A stretch of 64,000 nucleotides of DNA from Betaproteobacteria bacterium (GCA_016868195.1 VGHQ01000001.1:62001-126000); one strand, 5' to 3'. Shown: positions 46,961-57,579, counted from the first letter of the stretch. Translations and numbers: made by a program. Notes: generated by a model from the letters alone, not told the origin.

Positions 46961-48556
46961 ATGAAAATAGCGCTAGGGCAAATAAATTCATTTGTTGGTG
47001 ATATAGAAAAAAATAGTAACCTTATTATTAAGCGCGCCAAAGAAGCTTCTAATAAAGGTGCTGAACTATTTATTACTCCTGAGCTTTCTATATGTGGCTA
47101 TCCGCCTGAGGATCTAGTTTTAAGAGAAGATTTTCTTGATACATGTACAAAAGCATTAAAAAAAATTGCGAAAGCCTTACCTTTCATAAAGGTTATCGTT
47201 GGACACCCATTAAAAAAAGATAGCAAAATATATAATTCAGCCTCCTTACTTTTTAATGGAAAAATTCAAGGTACCTATTCCAAACAAACATTGCCAAATT
47301 ATGGCGTATTTGACGAAAATAGATATTTTAAATCAGGTAAAAAAGAATTTATTTTTACACATAAAACTTTAAAAATTGGTCTTCTAATATGTGAAGATGC
47401 CTGGAGTTTTTTACCAAGCAAATTACTCAAAAAAAAATCAGTTGATGGCATTATTGTAATTAATGCATCTCCTTATGAAATAGAAAAATCTCATGTCCGA
47501 ATAAAAGTTATTTCTAAATTAGCGAGAGAAACTAAATCCACTGTGATCTATCTCAACGCAATTGGAGGCCAAGATGAGCTGATATTTGATGGTGGCTCTT
47601 TCGTTGTCAATAAAGAATTAAAACTCTTACATCAATCATCGTTCTTTAAGGAAGAAACAGCAATTATTGATTTTTCTTCAAAAACAATTGTTAAATTTAA
47701 TAGACATAAAATCTCTTATCATAGGGAGGCACATCTATATGAAGCGCTTAAATTAGCACTTAAAGATTATGTAGTTAAAAATAATTTTAAAAACTTATTT
47801 ATAGGCTTATCCGGTGGTATTGATTCTGCTCTAGTTTTAGCGTTGGCAAGTGATACATTTGATAAGAAAAATATTACTGCTGTTATGATGCCCTCAGAAT
47901 TTACGGCAAAATTAAGTATTACAGAGTCTCGAAGAATGATTAAAAATACTGGCGTGAATTACAAGGAAATAGATATTCAATCTATTTTTAAACTTTTCAG
48001 AAAAACATTGTCTAGTGAATTTAAAAATAAGCCTTTTGATACTACCGAAGAAAATTTACAGGCTCGTATAAGAGCCGTTTTATTAATGGCGCTATCTAAT
48101 AAATTTAATGGAATTGTAATATCAACAAGTAACAAAAGTGAAACTGCTGTTGGTTATTCAACGCTATATGGCGATATGGTAGGAGGTTTTGCCCCTCTTA
48201 AAGATGTGCCAAAAACGTGGGTTTATAAATTAGCAAATTATAGAAATTCAATATCAACTATCATTCCAAATGAAATAATTAAGAGGCTGCCAACGGCTGA
48301 ACTTAGGCCTAATCAGTTAGATCAGAATAGTCTACCTAAATATGAAATTCTTGATAAGATAATTGAGCTTTACATTGAAAAAGATTTGTCTATAGGCTCT
48401 ATTGTAAAAAAAGGTTTTTCTAGTAAAAATGTAAATCACGTTGTAAAGTTAATTAATGATAACGAATTCAAAAGAGCTCAAAGCCCAATAGGTCCAAAAA
48501 TTACCCAAAGGGCTTTTGGCAAAGATAGAAGATACCCCATTACCTTTAAACATTAA
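46961..48556 (+). CDS. nadE: Glutamine-dependent NAD+ synthetase
   Basis: Makes NAD+ from deamido-NAD+ using glutamine. The 531-residue protein fuses two domains. The N-terminal nitrilase-type amidase (about 1-255) has Glu in FITPELSICGYPPE, Lys in YSKQTLPNYGVFDE and the nucleophile Cys in LLICEDAW. The C-terminal synthetase has the pyrophosphatase loop GLSGGIDSALVLALA and STSNKSETAVGY. glnB follows 22 bases later. Confidence 0.96.
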   Translation: MKIALGQINSFVGDIEKNSNLIIKRAKEASNKGAELFITPELSICGYPPEDLVLREDFLDTCTKALKKIAKALPFIKVIVGHPLKKDSKIYNSASLLFNGKIQGTYSKQTLPNYGVFDENRYFKSGKKEFIFTHKTLKIGLLICEDAWSFLPSKLLKKKSVDGIIVINASPYEIEKSHVRIKVISKLARETKSTVIYLNAIGGQDELIFDGGSFVVNKELKLLHQSSFFKEETAIIDFSSKTIVKFNRHKISYHREAHLYEALKLALKDYVVKNNFKNLFIGLSGGIDSALVLALASDTFDKKNITAVMMPSEFTAKLSITESRRMIKNTGVNYKEIDIQSIFKLFRKTLSSEFKNKPFDTTEENLQARIRAVLLMALSNKFNGIVISTSNKSETAVGYSTLYGDMVGGFAPLKDVPKTWVYKLANYRNSISTIIPNEIIKRLPTAELRPNQLDQNSLPKYEILDKIIELYIEKDLSIGSIVKKGFSSKNVNHVVKLINDNEFKRAQSPIGPKITQRAFGKDRRYPITFKH

Positions 48557-48578
48557 TGCATACAAAGAGGGAAGATAG

Positions 48579-49658
<1,080 letters not shown>

Positions 49659-49662
<4 letters not shown>

Positions 49663-49841
49663 GAATAATCTTCATTATCTTTAAGCATCCTCGCTTCACT
49701 CTCTAATAAAACAGGAATACCATCTCTAATAGGGTAAGCAAGCTTGGCAGATTTTGATATGAGCTCATTTTGATCTTTTTTATAAATTAATGGTCCTTTG
49801 GTTACTGGGCAAACTAAGATTTTTAGTAGATTTTTATCCAT
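49659..49841 (-). CDS. Trm112 family small protein, zinc cysteines mostly lost
   Basis: A 60-residue protein. [16 protein letters not shown] and [20 protein letters not shown] match the bacterial Trm112/YcaR family, which sits between lpxK and kdsB in many proteobacteria. The typical CPxC knuckle reads CPVT, so only Cys11 remains and zinc binding by this site is unlikely. The overlaps with lpxK (8 bases) and kdsB (4 bases) support that the gene is real. Function is unknown in bacteria; the eukaryotic relative activates methyltransferases. Confidence 0.9.
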
Positions 49842-50829
49842 GGCTTATATGCTTCAACTTTTTTAAAATTACGTCAATAAACTTCGAATTTATTTCGGCA
49901 GAAACTGGCAAATACCAAAAATTATCTTGAGCAAACTTCTCGCATTTCACAGCATCTTTCTCAGTCATTATAATATTCTTATCATTCATAGTTTTAAAAT
50001 CTTTTTTTGTAAATCGATAATGATCTTTATAGGCGGAACTATCAAATACTAAACCAAGCGATTTAAGATCATTAAAAAATAGATCTGGATTCCCTATGCC
50101 AGCTATGGCATGAATATTCTTTAGGCGAATCTTATTTAATGAAATCTCTTGATTAGTCTTTAGATTTATTAAGACCTCTCTTTTATATTTCATCAAGTAA
50201 CTGTCATCTACCACTTTTTTGTGATTACATACAATAATATCTACATCATTTAATTTAGATATAGACTCTCTTAGCGGTCCTGCTGGCAAAAGATATCCAT
50301 TTCCAAATTTTCTAGTGCCATCAATTACTATTACTTCTATATCGCGCATTAAACGATAATGCTGAATACCATCATCAGATAAAATGACATCTATTTTTTT
50401 ATATTTTCTTATAAGTGCTTTTGCAGCGATCACTCTGTCTTTTGAAACAAAAACTGGCAAACGAGTCCGCTTTTTAATCAAAATAGGCTCGTCCCCTACT
50501 TCATCTGTATTACTTTTTTGATTAACTTCAACAGCACCTATTGTTTTGGAGCCATATCCTCTGCTTACTATACCGGGATGATACCCATTTTTTTTCAATT
50601 CATTTGCAAGATGAATAACTAAAGGGGTTTTGCCTGTCCCACCCAAAGTAATGTTTCCTACAATAACTATAGGGACTTTTAATTTGTAAGATTTTAGAAA
50701 ATTAAATTGGTAAAGATATTTTCTAGCATAAGATATTAAAAAAAATATTGCTGATAAAGGAAGAAGCAATAATAAAGCTGGGCTTTTTGAGTAATGTATT
50801 TTAGAAAAAACTTCTTCGTACGGAATCAA
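49834..50829 (-). CDS. lpxK: Tetraacyldisaccharide 4'-kinase
   Basis: Phosphorylates the lipid A precursor at the inner membrane. The 331-residue protein has a membrane anchor near 18-34 ([17 protein letters not shown]). [18 protein letters not shown] is the Walker A loop, [11 protein letters not shown] carries the conserved DDGxQH motif. [12 protein letters not shown] and MTEKDAVKC are further conserved blocks. It follows msbA by 4 bases. Confidence 0.95.
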   Translation of the reverse strand: MIPYEEVFSKIHYSKSPALLLLLPLSAIFFLISYARKYLYQFNFLKSYKLKVPIVIVGNITLGGTGKTPLVIHLANELKKNGYHPGIVSRGYGSKTIGAVEVNQKSNTDEVGDEPILIKKRTRLPVFVSKDRVIAAKALIRKYKKIDVILSDDGIQHYRLMRDIEVIVIDGTRKFGNGYLLPAGPLRESISKLNDVDIIVCNHKKVVDDSYLMKYKREVLINLKTNQEISLNKIRLKNIHAIAGIGNPDLFFNDLKSLGLVFDSSAYKDHYRFTKKDFKTMNDKNIIMTEKDAVKCEKFAQDNFWYLPVSAEINSKFIDVILKKLKHISHG

Positions 50830-50833
50830 AATA

Positions 50834-52588
50834 TTACTTTAACCCTTTTTTGTAGAGGACTGAATAATGCTTACAGCGCCTAATTAATTCTTTATGAGTC
50901 CCGATATCAATGACTCTTGATTTTTCAATCACAATGATTCGATCAGCATTTAAAATTGTAGAGAGTCTATGAGCAATAACTATAGTTGTTCTATTTTTCA
51001 TTAAATTGTCTAAAGCAGACTGAACATATTTTTCAGAATGAGAATCTAATGCTGATGTAGCCTCATCGAGGAGCAATATAGGTGCATTTTTTAAAATTGC
51101 ACGAGCTATTGCAATTCTTTGACGCTGTCCCCCTGACAATCTTACCCCTCTATCGCCAATTTCATGGTCTAATTGATTTTCAAGTGGCTCAATGAACTCC
51201 CAAGCGTTAGCCGCTATAGCGGCTTTTTTTACCTCTTCTTTATTTGCCGATCTATCCATGGCACCGTAAGCTATATTATTCATAATAGTATCGTTAAATA
51301 AAATTGTATCTTGACTTACCAGGGAATACTGATTTCGCAAACTTCTTAGCTTGAGATCCTTAATATTAATACCGTCTAATAATATTTGACCCTGCTCAAA
51401 TTCATAGAATCTTGGCAATAAATTAATTAGTGTTGTTTTTCCTCCGCCTGATTTACCAACAAGCGCTACTTTTTCCCCAGGCTTTATATTAAAACTAATG
51501 CCTTCAAGAATATTATGTTTGCTATTTTGATACTTGAAGGTTAAGTTAGATACTTTTAAATATCCTCTTGCCCGCTTGATAGATTTTGAACCGCGATCAG
51601 TCTCGGCAGCCTCATCCATCAATCCGAATACACTTCTTGCTGCTGCTATGGCAATTTGAACTTTATCATTTATTGAAGTTAAGCTCTTAATCGGAGCAAT
51701 AATCATTAGTAAAGCACCAAAAAACGCTGCAAATTGGCCTGCGGTAAATTTACCGAAAGAATAGAAAGCAATGCTAGATAATGCAACACCCGCTAAAATT
51801 TCAACAGTGAAGGAATTTAATGCAGTTATTCTCACAAGTTTAGTTTGTGCTTTTCTTATTTTTTCAGAAATCTTAGTGAACCGATTAATTTCATATTGAT
51901 TTGAGCCAAAAATTTTAACAATTCTTTGGCCTGAGATAGCCTCATCAGAAGACATTGTAAGTTCGCCCATGGCTTGCTGAGAGACAGTCCCAGCATTTCT
52001 TAATCTAGGTGACATTATCTTTAAATAGTAAGTGAGTAATGGGGCCAGTAAAAAAAATACTAAGGTAAGTCTCCAATCTAAATAAAGCATATATGAGACA
52101 ATCCCAATAAAACTTATTCCGTCTTTAATAAAATTAAAGCCAATATCTGTAATGACATTTGAAAGTTGCTGAACATCATTGATAATTTTAGAAACAATGT
52201 GGCTAGAAGAGTTTTTATCAAAAAAATTAACTGGTAACATCATAATTTTCTTAAAAAGATCGCATCTAATACTTTCAACAGTTCTCATTGAAATTGATTT
52301 CATAAAATAACTTGAAAATAATCCTGATAATGCTCTTGTCACCATTACTAAAAGTAAAAGAAATGCCAAAGAGACTTGCCTATGTCCAACATCAGATCCA
52401 AATCCGTGATCAGTAATCTTTTTTATAATGACCAGAAATGCTGTATTAGTTAAGGACAAAACAACTAGCGATAAAAGACTTAAGGATAAAATAAACTTAT
52501 GTTGCCAAGTATATTTGAACAGCCTTTTATAAAGATATTTAAGGTTAATTGATTGTTGTGCAGTTATTTTTTTAATATTTTTTGCCAT
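50834..52588 (-). CDS. msbA: Lipid A export ATP-binding/permease protein MsbA
   Basis: Flips lipid A-core across the inner membrane. The 584-residue half-transporter has six membrane helices in residues 30-325. The ATPase has GKSGGGKTTLI (Walker A), LSGGQRQRIAIARAI (signature), ILLLDEATSALD (Walker B) and VIAHRLSTI (H-loop). The genes exbBD upstream and lpxK downstream match the common betaproteobacterial arrangement. Confidence 0.95.
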   Translation of the reverse strand: MAKNIKKITAQQSINLKYLYKRLFKYTWQHKFILSLSLLSLVVLSLTNTAFLVIIKKITDHGFGSDVGHRQVSLAFLLLLVMVTRALSGLFSSYFMKSISMRTVESIRCDLFKKIMMLPVNFFDKNSSSHIVSKIINDVQQLSNVITDIGFNFIKDGISFIGIVSYMLYLDWRLTLVFFLLAPLLTYYLKIMSPRLRNAGTVSQQAMGELTMSSDEAISGQRIVKIFGSNQYEINRFTKISEKIRKAQTKLVRITALNSFTVEILAGVALSSIAFYSFGKFTAGQFAAFFGALLMIIAPIKSLTSINDKVQIAIAAARSVFGLMDEAAETDRGSKSIKRARGYLKVSNLTFKYQNSKHNILEGISFNIKPGEKVALVGKSGGGKTTLINLLPRFYEFEQGQILLDGINIKDLKLRSLRNQYSLVSQDTILFNDTIMNNIAYGAMDRSANKEEVKKAAIAANAWEFIEPLENQLDHEIGDRGVRLSGGQRQRIAIARAILKNAPILLLDEATSALDSHSEKYVQSALDNLMKNRTTIVIAHRLSTILNADRIIVIEKSRVIDIGTHKELIRRCKHYSVLYKKGLK

Positions 52589-52621
52589 TAGGCCAAGGAA
52601 AAAACTAATCTTCTCTAAAGT

Positions 52622-53035
52622 CTAATTAATTTTTGTAGAAAATGTAATATGAGTCAAACCAACTTGTCTTGAAGCTTCCATAACGTTAATTACTGATTGG
52701 TGCTCGCATTTTGCATCTGCATTAATGATCACAGGAATTTCTTTCTCATCTTTGGCCGAATTTTTTAAGGCTGTAATAATAGACTCAAGGCTCTTATTTG
52801 GAAGTTGTGTTTCATTGACCGAATAAATACCATCCGCAGTAATAGATACATTAATAACATTAGGTTTTTTATCCAGACTATTAGCTTCAGCGGTCGGAAG
52901 ATTAATTTTTAATTCGCTAAATCTAGAAAAGGTTGTACTCACGACAAGGAAAATAATAATAACCAATAATACGTCGATTAGAGGAACCAAGTTTAATTCC
53001 ATTTCTTCGTGCTTTTTTCCTCGTTGAAAATTCAT
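52622..53035 (-). CDS. exbD: Biopolymer transport protein ExbD
   Basis: A 137-residue inner-membrane protein of the proton-driven ExbB/ExbD motor energising TonB-type or related envelope transport. One N-terminal helix LNLVPLIDVLLVIIIFLVVSTTF contains the essential Asp of the proton path. The rest is a periplasmic domain. It lies 16 bases after exbB and before msbA, so a tie to lipid transport has been suggested for this locus; that is inference. Confidence 0.93.
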   Translation of the reverse strand: MNFQRGKKHEEMELNLVPLIDVLLVIIIFLVVSTTFSRFSELKINLPTAEANSLDKKPNVINVSITADGIYSVNETQLPNKSLESIITALKNSAKDEKEIPVIINADAKCEHQSVINVMEASRQVGLTHITFSTKIN

Positions 53036-53051
53036 ATGTAATCCTAATTAT

Positions 53052-53654
53052 TTATTTACGAACACCGATAGAATCAATCAGTTTAAGCGCTTGTTGCTCC
53101 ATATCAAAAATTAAATCATCTACTTTAGATCTAAAAAAGCGATAAAAAATCATTGCAGGAACTGCTACAATAATACCCGCTGCTGTATTATACAAAGCAA
53201 CAGAAATACCTCTCGCAAATACAGCTACGTCATGACCACTGTTTGTAAATGAGCTAAAAAGATCGACCATACCTATGACTGTTCCCAAGAGTCCTAGAAG
53301 AGGGGCCACTGCTGCAATTGTGCCTAATGTTGGCAGGTACTTTTCAAGCTTGTAGTTCACTGCTCTACCTGATTCTTCTATAGCCTCTTTAATATGAGCT
53401 GCAGATGTATTTGAATTAAGAAGAGCATTTGCAAAAATTTCACCTAAAAGAGAATGCTCTCTGATTTTCGCAATCACATCTTTCTTTATCGAGCCTTGAT
53501 TCAACAACTTCTGAACCTCAGGAAGAAGATCGCTTGGGGCAACTACTTCAACTCTTAATGACCAGAAGCGCTCACCAATTATTGCTAAGGCAATAATTGA
53601 TGCAAATATGAGCGGCCAAATAGGCCATCCTGCAGCTAAAATAATTTCCCACAT
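53052..53654 (-). CDS. exbB: MotA/TolQ/ExbB proton channel family protein
   Basis: A 200-residue partner of ExbD with three membrane helices (about 8-28, 110-135 and 155-175). LPTLGTIAAVAPLLGLLGTVIGMVDLF and ISVALYNTAAGIIVAVPAMIFY are the conserved channel helices. A 101-base gap with a tandem duplication separates it from lolD upstream. Confidence 0.94.
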   Translation of the reverse strand: MWEIILAAGWPIWPLIFASIIALAIIGERFWSLRVEVVAPSDLLPEVQKLLNQGSIKKDVIAKIREHSLLGEIFANALLNSNTSAAHIKEAIEESGRAVNYKLEKYLPTLGTIAAVAPLLGLLGTVIGMVDLFSSFTNSGHDVAVFARGISVALYNTAAGIIVAVPAMIFYRFFRSKVDDLIFDMEQQALKLIDSIGVRK

Positions 53655-53690
53655 ATTCAGTTCTCCAAGTGTTTGATGAGTATTATTCTA

Positions 53691-53758
53691 TCTTAATATT
53701 CAGTTAATTGTTTAAATCAACTTATCTTAATATTCGATTAATTGCTTAAACCAACTTA
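53691..53758. repeat. Tandem 34-bp duplication between lolD and exbB
   Basis: Two adjacent copies (53691-53724 and 53725-53758) begin TCTTAATATT and end CAACTTA, identical at 30 of 34 positions. The second ends exactly at the lolD stop codon. It fills most of the intergenic gap; no hairpin with T-run is visible. Confidence 0.85.
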
Positions 53759-54433
53759 TATCTTTTTAAGTTTTCCCAGGGTTAATTTATATTGAAACTT
53801 TAATTTTGATGCAAGCTGATTATCATGTGTTACCAAGACTAGAGTTGAACGATTCTCTTTTGTTAAATCAAGTAATAAATCAAATACAAAATGCGCTGTT
53901 TTTCCATCTAAATTTCCTGTAGGTTCATCTGCAAGAATGCATTTTGGCTTAGTGATTAAAGACCTAGCGATTGCAACTCTCTGTCTTTCACCTCCAGATA
54001 ATTCATAAGGCTTATGAGTTAGTCTTTTGTTAAGTCCTATTTTTTTTAAAAGCGCTTCAGCTTCTTTAAAAGCAAGCTTGTATGAATATCTTCTAATTAA
54101 TAATGGTATTGCAACATTTTCTATCGCATTAAAATCACTAAGCAAGTGATGAAATTGATAAATAAAACCTAGATGCGCATTTCTCAAAACACCCAGATCA
54201 TCCTGAGTTAAGGATGCAATATCCTGGTCTAAAATTTTTATCTGGCCAGAGGAGGCTTTTTCAAGCCCAGCCATAAGATGAAGTAGTGTGCTTTTACCAG
54301 AGCCAGAAACTCCAACTATAGCTGAATGATCCCCTTCATTAATGTTTAGATTTAACTTATTAATAATTTCTTCATCTAGACCAGGAAATGTCTTCGATAA
54401 ATTTTTACAAGTTATAAGTAATTTTTTAGTCAT
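53756..54433 (-). CDS. lolD: Lipoprotein-releasing system ATP-binding protein
   Basis: ATPase of LolCDE, which frees outer-membrane lipoproteins from the inner membrane. The 225-residue protein has GVSGSGKSTLLHLMAGLE (Walker A), YELSGGERQRVAIARSL (signature), CILADEPTGNLD (Walker B) and the H-loop VLVTHD. Its ATG overlaps the lolC stop by 8 bases. Confidence 0.95.
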   Translation of the reverse strand: MTKKLLITCKNLSKTFPGLDEEIINKLNLNINEGDHSAIVGVSGSGKSTLLHLMAGLEKASSGQIKILDQDIASLTQDDLGVLRNAHLGFIYQFHHLLSDFNAIENVAIPLLIRRYSYKLAFKEAEALLKKIGLNKRLTHKPYELSGGERQRVAIARSLITKPKCILADEPTGNLDGKTAHFVFDLLLDLTKENRSTLVLVTHDNQLASKLKFQYKLTLGKLKKI

Positions 54434-55721
54434 GCTTTAACGCCTCAGCAGGTGAAGTGCTAGATGCTTTGATACTAGGATAAATCGTTGCAAGAATTGT
54501 CAGTAAAATAGAAATTGAAGTGATAGCGATAACATCAGTTAATAAAAGCTTAGAAGGCACTTCAGAAATATAATAAATGTCTTTAGATAAAAATTGGACA
54601 TTAAATAAATGCTCAATAAAAGGAACAATTGTTTGGATATTAAGTGAGATAGCAATTCCAAAAAATGCACCAGCGAGAGTTCCAATAATGCCAATTAAAG
54701 AACCCTGAATAATAAATATATACAGAATACTTTTTGGTTTTGCTCCGTATGTTCGAAGAATTGCAATATCTGATCTTTTGTCAGTTACTGCCATTACCAA
54801 GGTCGATACAATATTAAATGCTGCAACAGCAATAATTAACGTGAGAATGATAAACATTGCTCTCTTTTCCATCTTTACAGCTGAGAAAAAATTCGAATGC
54901 TTTTTTGTCCAGTCACTTATATAAAAAAGACCTGATTCCGAGAGTTTATTTGACAACCTCTGAGCTACTGCAGGGGCTAAAAAAAGATCATCAATTTTGA
55001 CTCTAACTCCAGAAACTGTATCGTGCATTTGAAGGAATTTTTGAGCATCCTCTAGATTCATTAACGCCATTCCTGAGTCATATTCATACATTCCGATTTC
55101 AAAAATACCCACAATATTAAATTGTCGCATTCTAGGAAATGTGCCTGCTGGTGTATAAGAACCTTGCGGAATTAAAATATTAACTTTATCCCCAACGACA
55201 ATGCCCAATTGCTTTGCAGCATCTATACCTAAAATAATATTAAATGTCCCAGACTTTAAATCAGACAAATGGCCTACCTTAACTTTCTTTTCAAGGTCAT
55301 CGACATTGCCTTCTAGTTCTGATGAAATGCCGCGAAGCATAATTCCTTGACTTCCATATTCACTAACCAACATACCCTGACCATCTATATAGGGTGCTGA
55401 ACCCTTAACCTCAGAAACTCCCTGGAGCTTTTTTGTTACATCTTCCCAATCAGTTAATGTATTATTTGAGCTTGTAATTTCAATGTGAGAAGCTACTCCT
55501 AAAATTCGTGTTCGAAGCTCATCTTGAAAACCATTCATAACAGACATAATAATTATGAGTGCCGAAACTCCAAGGGCTATCCCAACCATACTTGTCGTTG
55601 AAATAAAAGATATAAAGCTATTTTTTTGCTTAAATTTTATATATCTATAAGCAATCCAAACTTCAAAAGGTATATATTTGATAAGTGAAAGCATTTGTTT
55701 TATTTTATCAGGGTTATACAT
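54426..55721 (-). CDS. lolC: Lipoprotein-releasing system permease LolC/LolE
   Basis: Inner-membrane subunit of LolCDE. The 431-residue protein has four helices: one N-terminal (about 43-65) and three C-terminal (about 290-310, 335-360, 395-415), with a periplasmic domain between. WIAYRYIKFKQKNSFISFISTTSMVGIALGVSALI is the typical start. Only one permease gene is present, so LolC and LolE may be represented by a single protein, as in several non-enteric bacteria. The first Met gives a 14-residue lead before the conserved start. Confidence 0.93.
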   Translation of the reverse strand: MYNPDKIKQMLSLIKYIPFEVWIAYRYIKFKQKNSFISFISTTSMVGIALGVSALIIIMSVMNGFQDELRTRILGVASHIEITSSNNTLTDWEDVTKKLQGVSEVKGSAPYIDGQGMLVSEYGSQGIMLRGISSELEGNVDDLEKKVKVGHLSDLKSGTFNIILGIDAAKQLGIVVGDKVNILIPQGSYTPAGTFPRMRQFNIVGIFEIGMYEYDSGMALMNLEDAQKFLQMHDTVSGVRVKIDDLFLAPAVAQRLSNKLSESGLFYISDWTKKHSNFFSAVKMEKRAMFIILTLIIAVAAFNIVSTLVMAVTDKRSDIAILRTYGAKPKSILYIFIIQGSLIGIIGTLAGAFFGIAISLNIQTIVPFIEHLFNVQFLSKDIYYISEVPSKLLLTDVIAITSISILLTILATIYPSIKASSTSPAEALKHD

Positions 55722-55743
55722 TCTAATCTGATAAAATCACCTT

Positions 55744-56331
55744 ATGTTCACAGGCATTATTCAATCAGTTGGCTTAGTAAAAAAAATTGAATCTTTAAAA
55801 AAAGATGTTCGCATTACTATTGCATACAAGCCAAGTCAAATGAAAGTAAGTAGTCTAGGTGACAGCATATGTATAAATGGTGTATGTCTTACCATCCAAA
55901 AAAAACAAAAAAACCAATTTATATTTCATGTGTCGGAAGAAACATTAAATAGAACCATAACTTTTACCGAAAAATCTCTTGTAAATTTAGAGAGCGCACT
56001 TTTATTCAATGGAAAAGTGGGGGGTCATTTTGTAACAGGTCATATTGATGGGATAGGAAAAATTATAAGTATTAAAGTCACCAGTGAATGCTGGATTCTT
56101 GAAATAAAGCCTCCTAAAAAACTACTTAAATTTATTGCCGAAAAAGGATCCATTGCGATCAATGGTGTAAGTCTTACGGTAAATTCAATTAATCACGATA
56201 AATTTAAGATAAATATTATTCCCTATACTTTAAAAGAAACTAATTTAGGGGGCCTCACTAAGGGTTGTGAAGTTAATATTGAAATAGATTTAATTGCCAG
56301 ATATCTCGAAAACATACTCAAAAGAAAATAA
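55744..56331 (+). CDS. ribE: Riboflavin synthase alpha chain
   Basis: Dismutates two 6,7-dimethyl-8-ribityllumazine molecules to riboflavin. The 195-residue protein has two lumazine-binding repeats: MFTGIIQSVGLVKKIE with GDSICINGVCLTI, and GGHFVTGHIDGIGKI with GSIAINGVSLTV. No FMN riboswitch is visible in the 22-base gap to divergent lolC. The ribBA-like gene follows by 7 bases. Confidence 0.95.
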   Translation: MFTGIIQSVGLVKKIESLKKDVRITIAYKPSQMKVSSLGDSICINGVCLTIQKKQKNQFIFHVSEETLNRTITFTEKSLVNLESALLFNGKVGGHFVTGHIDGIGKIISIKVTSECWILEIKPPKKLLKFIAEKGSIAINGVSLTVNSINHDKFKINIIPYTLKETNLGGLTKGCEVNIEIDLIARYLENILKRK

Positions 56332-56338
56332 AAAATAA

Positions 56339-57421
56339 ATGATCAGTCCGATAATTGAAATTATTGAAGATATCAAACAAGGCAAAATGGTTATCCTTGT
56401 AGACGAAGAAAATAGAGAGAATGAGGGTGATCTCGTTCTTGCTGCAGAGTTTGCAAATACAGACCACATAAATTTTATGTCTAAATTTGGACGTGGTCTT
56501 ATTTGTCTTACGCTAACTGAAGAAAAGTGCAAGATACTCGAATTACCCTTAATGGTTCAAGAAAATGAAACTCGCTTAGGGACTAATTTTACTGTATCTA
56601 TTGAGGCAGCTGAGGGTGTCACTACAGGGATCTCAGCCAATGATAGAGCCACTACAATCAAGGCTGCTATCCATAAAAATGCTACTTCAAAAAGTATTGT
56701 AAGGCCAGGTCACATATTTCCATTGATATCTAAAAAGGGTGGCGTGCTTGTGAGGGCTGGGCATACCGAAGCCGGATGTGATCTTGCTCATCTTGCAGGC
56801 TTAGAATCAGCATCAGTAATTTGCGAAATTCTTAATGAAGACGGAAATATGGCAAGACTTCCAGATTTAATTAAATTTTCTGAGCAGCATAATATTAAGA
56901 TTGGAACGATTGCAGATCTCATTGAATATCGAAGAAAAAATGAGAAATTAATTGAAAAATTAATCGAAAAAAATATCTTAACGCCTTATGGTGAAATGAA
57001 ATTAATCTTATATAAAGATAAGATTTTAGAAGAAAGTCACATTGTTCTTGTAAAAGGTGAAATTCAAAAAGATAAGGAAACTATTGTAAGAGTTCATGAG
57101 CCTTTGTCGGTCATAGACCTTTTGGATATGGAAGATAAAAAACACTCATGGAATGCATTAAAGGCTATTAAAAAAATAAGTGAAGATGGTGGCGTCTTGA
57201 TTTTTATCAATCACAATACAAACACAAATGATCTTTTAGGCATCCTTAAAACAGAAAATACTACCCCCCTAAAAAGCAATAATGATTTAAGAAATTACGG
57301 AATCGGCTCTCAGATACTAGTGGATTTAGGGGTTAAAAAAATGAAACTACTATCTACACCAAGAAAAATGCCAAGCATGATTGGTTTTGGCCTTGAAATT
57401 ACAGGTTACATAGAAAATTAA
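56339..57421 (+). CDS. 3,4-dihydroxy-2-butanone 4-phosphate synthase with degenerate GTP cyclohydrolase II domain
   Basis: A 360-residue RibBA-like fusion. Residues about 1-205 are RibB: DEENRENEGDLVLAAE carries the metal Glu region and VRAGHTEAGCDLAHLAG the catalytic His. The C-terminal half (about 206-360) aligns with GTP cyclohydrolase II in overall shape, but its zinc-binding Cys set (CxTGD...RCDC) is absent; the corresponding stretch reads HEPLSVIDLLDMEDKKHSW. Only the RibB reaction is expected. Proteins of this layout have been called RibBX. A separate RibA should be encoded elsewhere. A strong hairpin follows 76 bases downstream. Confidence 0.88.
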   Translation: MISPIIEIIEDIKQGKMVILVDEENRENEGDLVLAAEFANTDHINFMSKFGRGLICLTLTEEKCKILELPLMVQENETRLGTNFTVSIEAAEGVTTGISANDRATTIKAAIHKNATSKSIVRPGHIFPLISKKGGVLVRAGHTEAGCDLAHLAGLESASVICEILNEDGNMARLPDLIKFSEQHNIKIGTIADLIEYRRKNEKLIEKLIEKNILTPYGEMKLILYKDKILEESHIVLVKGEIQKDKETIVRVHEPLSVIDLLDMEDKKHSWNALKAIKKISEDGGVLIFINHNTNTNDLLGILKTENTTPLKSNNDLRNYGIGSQILVDLGVKKMKLLSTPRKMPSMIGFGLEITGYIEN

Positions 57422-57441
57422 CATGTGCCATTGATAAATTA

Positions 57442-57450
57442 TGCTAGAAT
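57442..57450 (+). promoter_or_regulatory. Possible extended -10 promoter for ruvX-pyrRBC
   Basis: TGCTAGAAT fits TGn plus TAGAAT, an extended -10, downstream of ribBA and 48 bases upstream of a terminator hairpin. No good -35 is present. If active, it makes a leader that includes the terminator. Confidence 0.35.
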
Positions 57451-57497
57451 ACTGTCATTGAAAAATTATAGAAAAAATAATTTTAAAACAATCTGTC

Positions 57498-57524
57498 AAA
57501 CTGACTTCACGTCAGTTTTTTTTT
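57498..57524 (+). terminator. Intrinsic terminator between ribBA-like gene and ruvX
   Basis: AAACTGAC/GTCAGTTT with loop TTCAC is followed by a run of nine T. It terminates ribBA transcription, or acts as an attenuator of the downstream ruvX-pyr operon if a promoter lies just upstream. Confidence 0.9.
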
Positions 57525-57579
57525 CGAAAAAAACTACCCTCATTAGCTTAAATTTAAAATTAAGCCCAAAAACATTGCT

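Noticed and set aside
55722-55743. FMN riboswitch before ribE
   Set aside because: The gap is only 22 bases and none of the conserved RFN element blocks is present.
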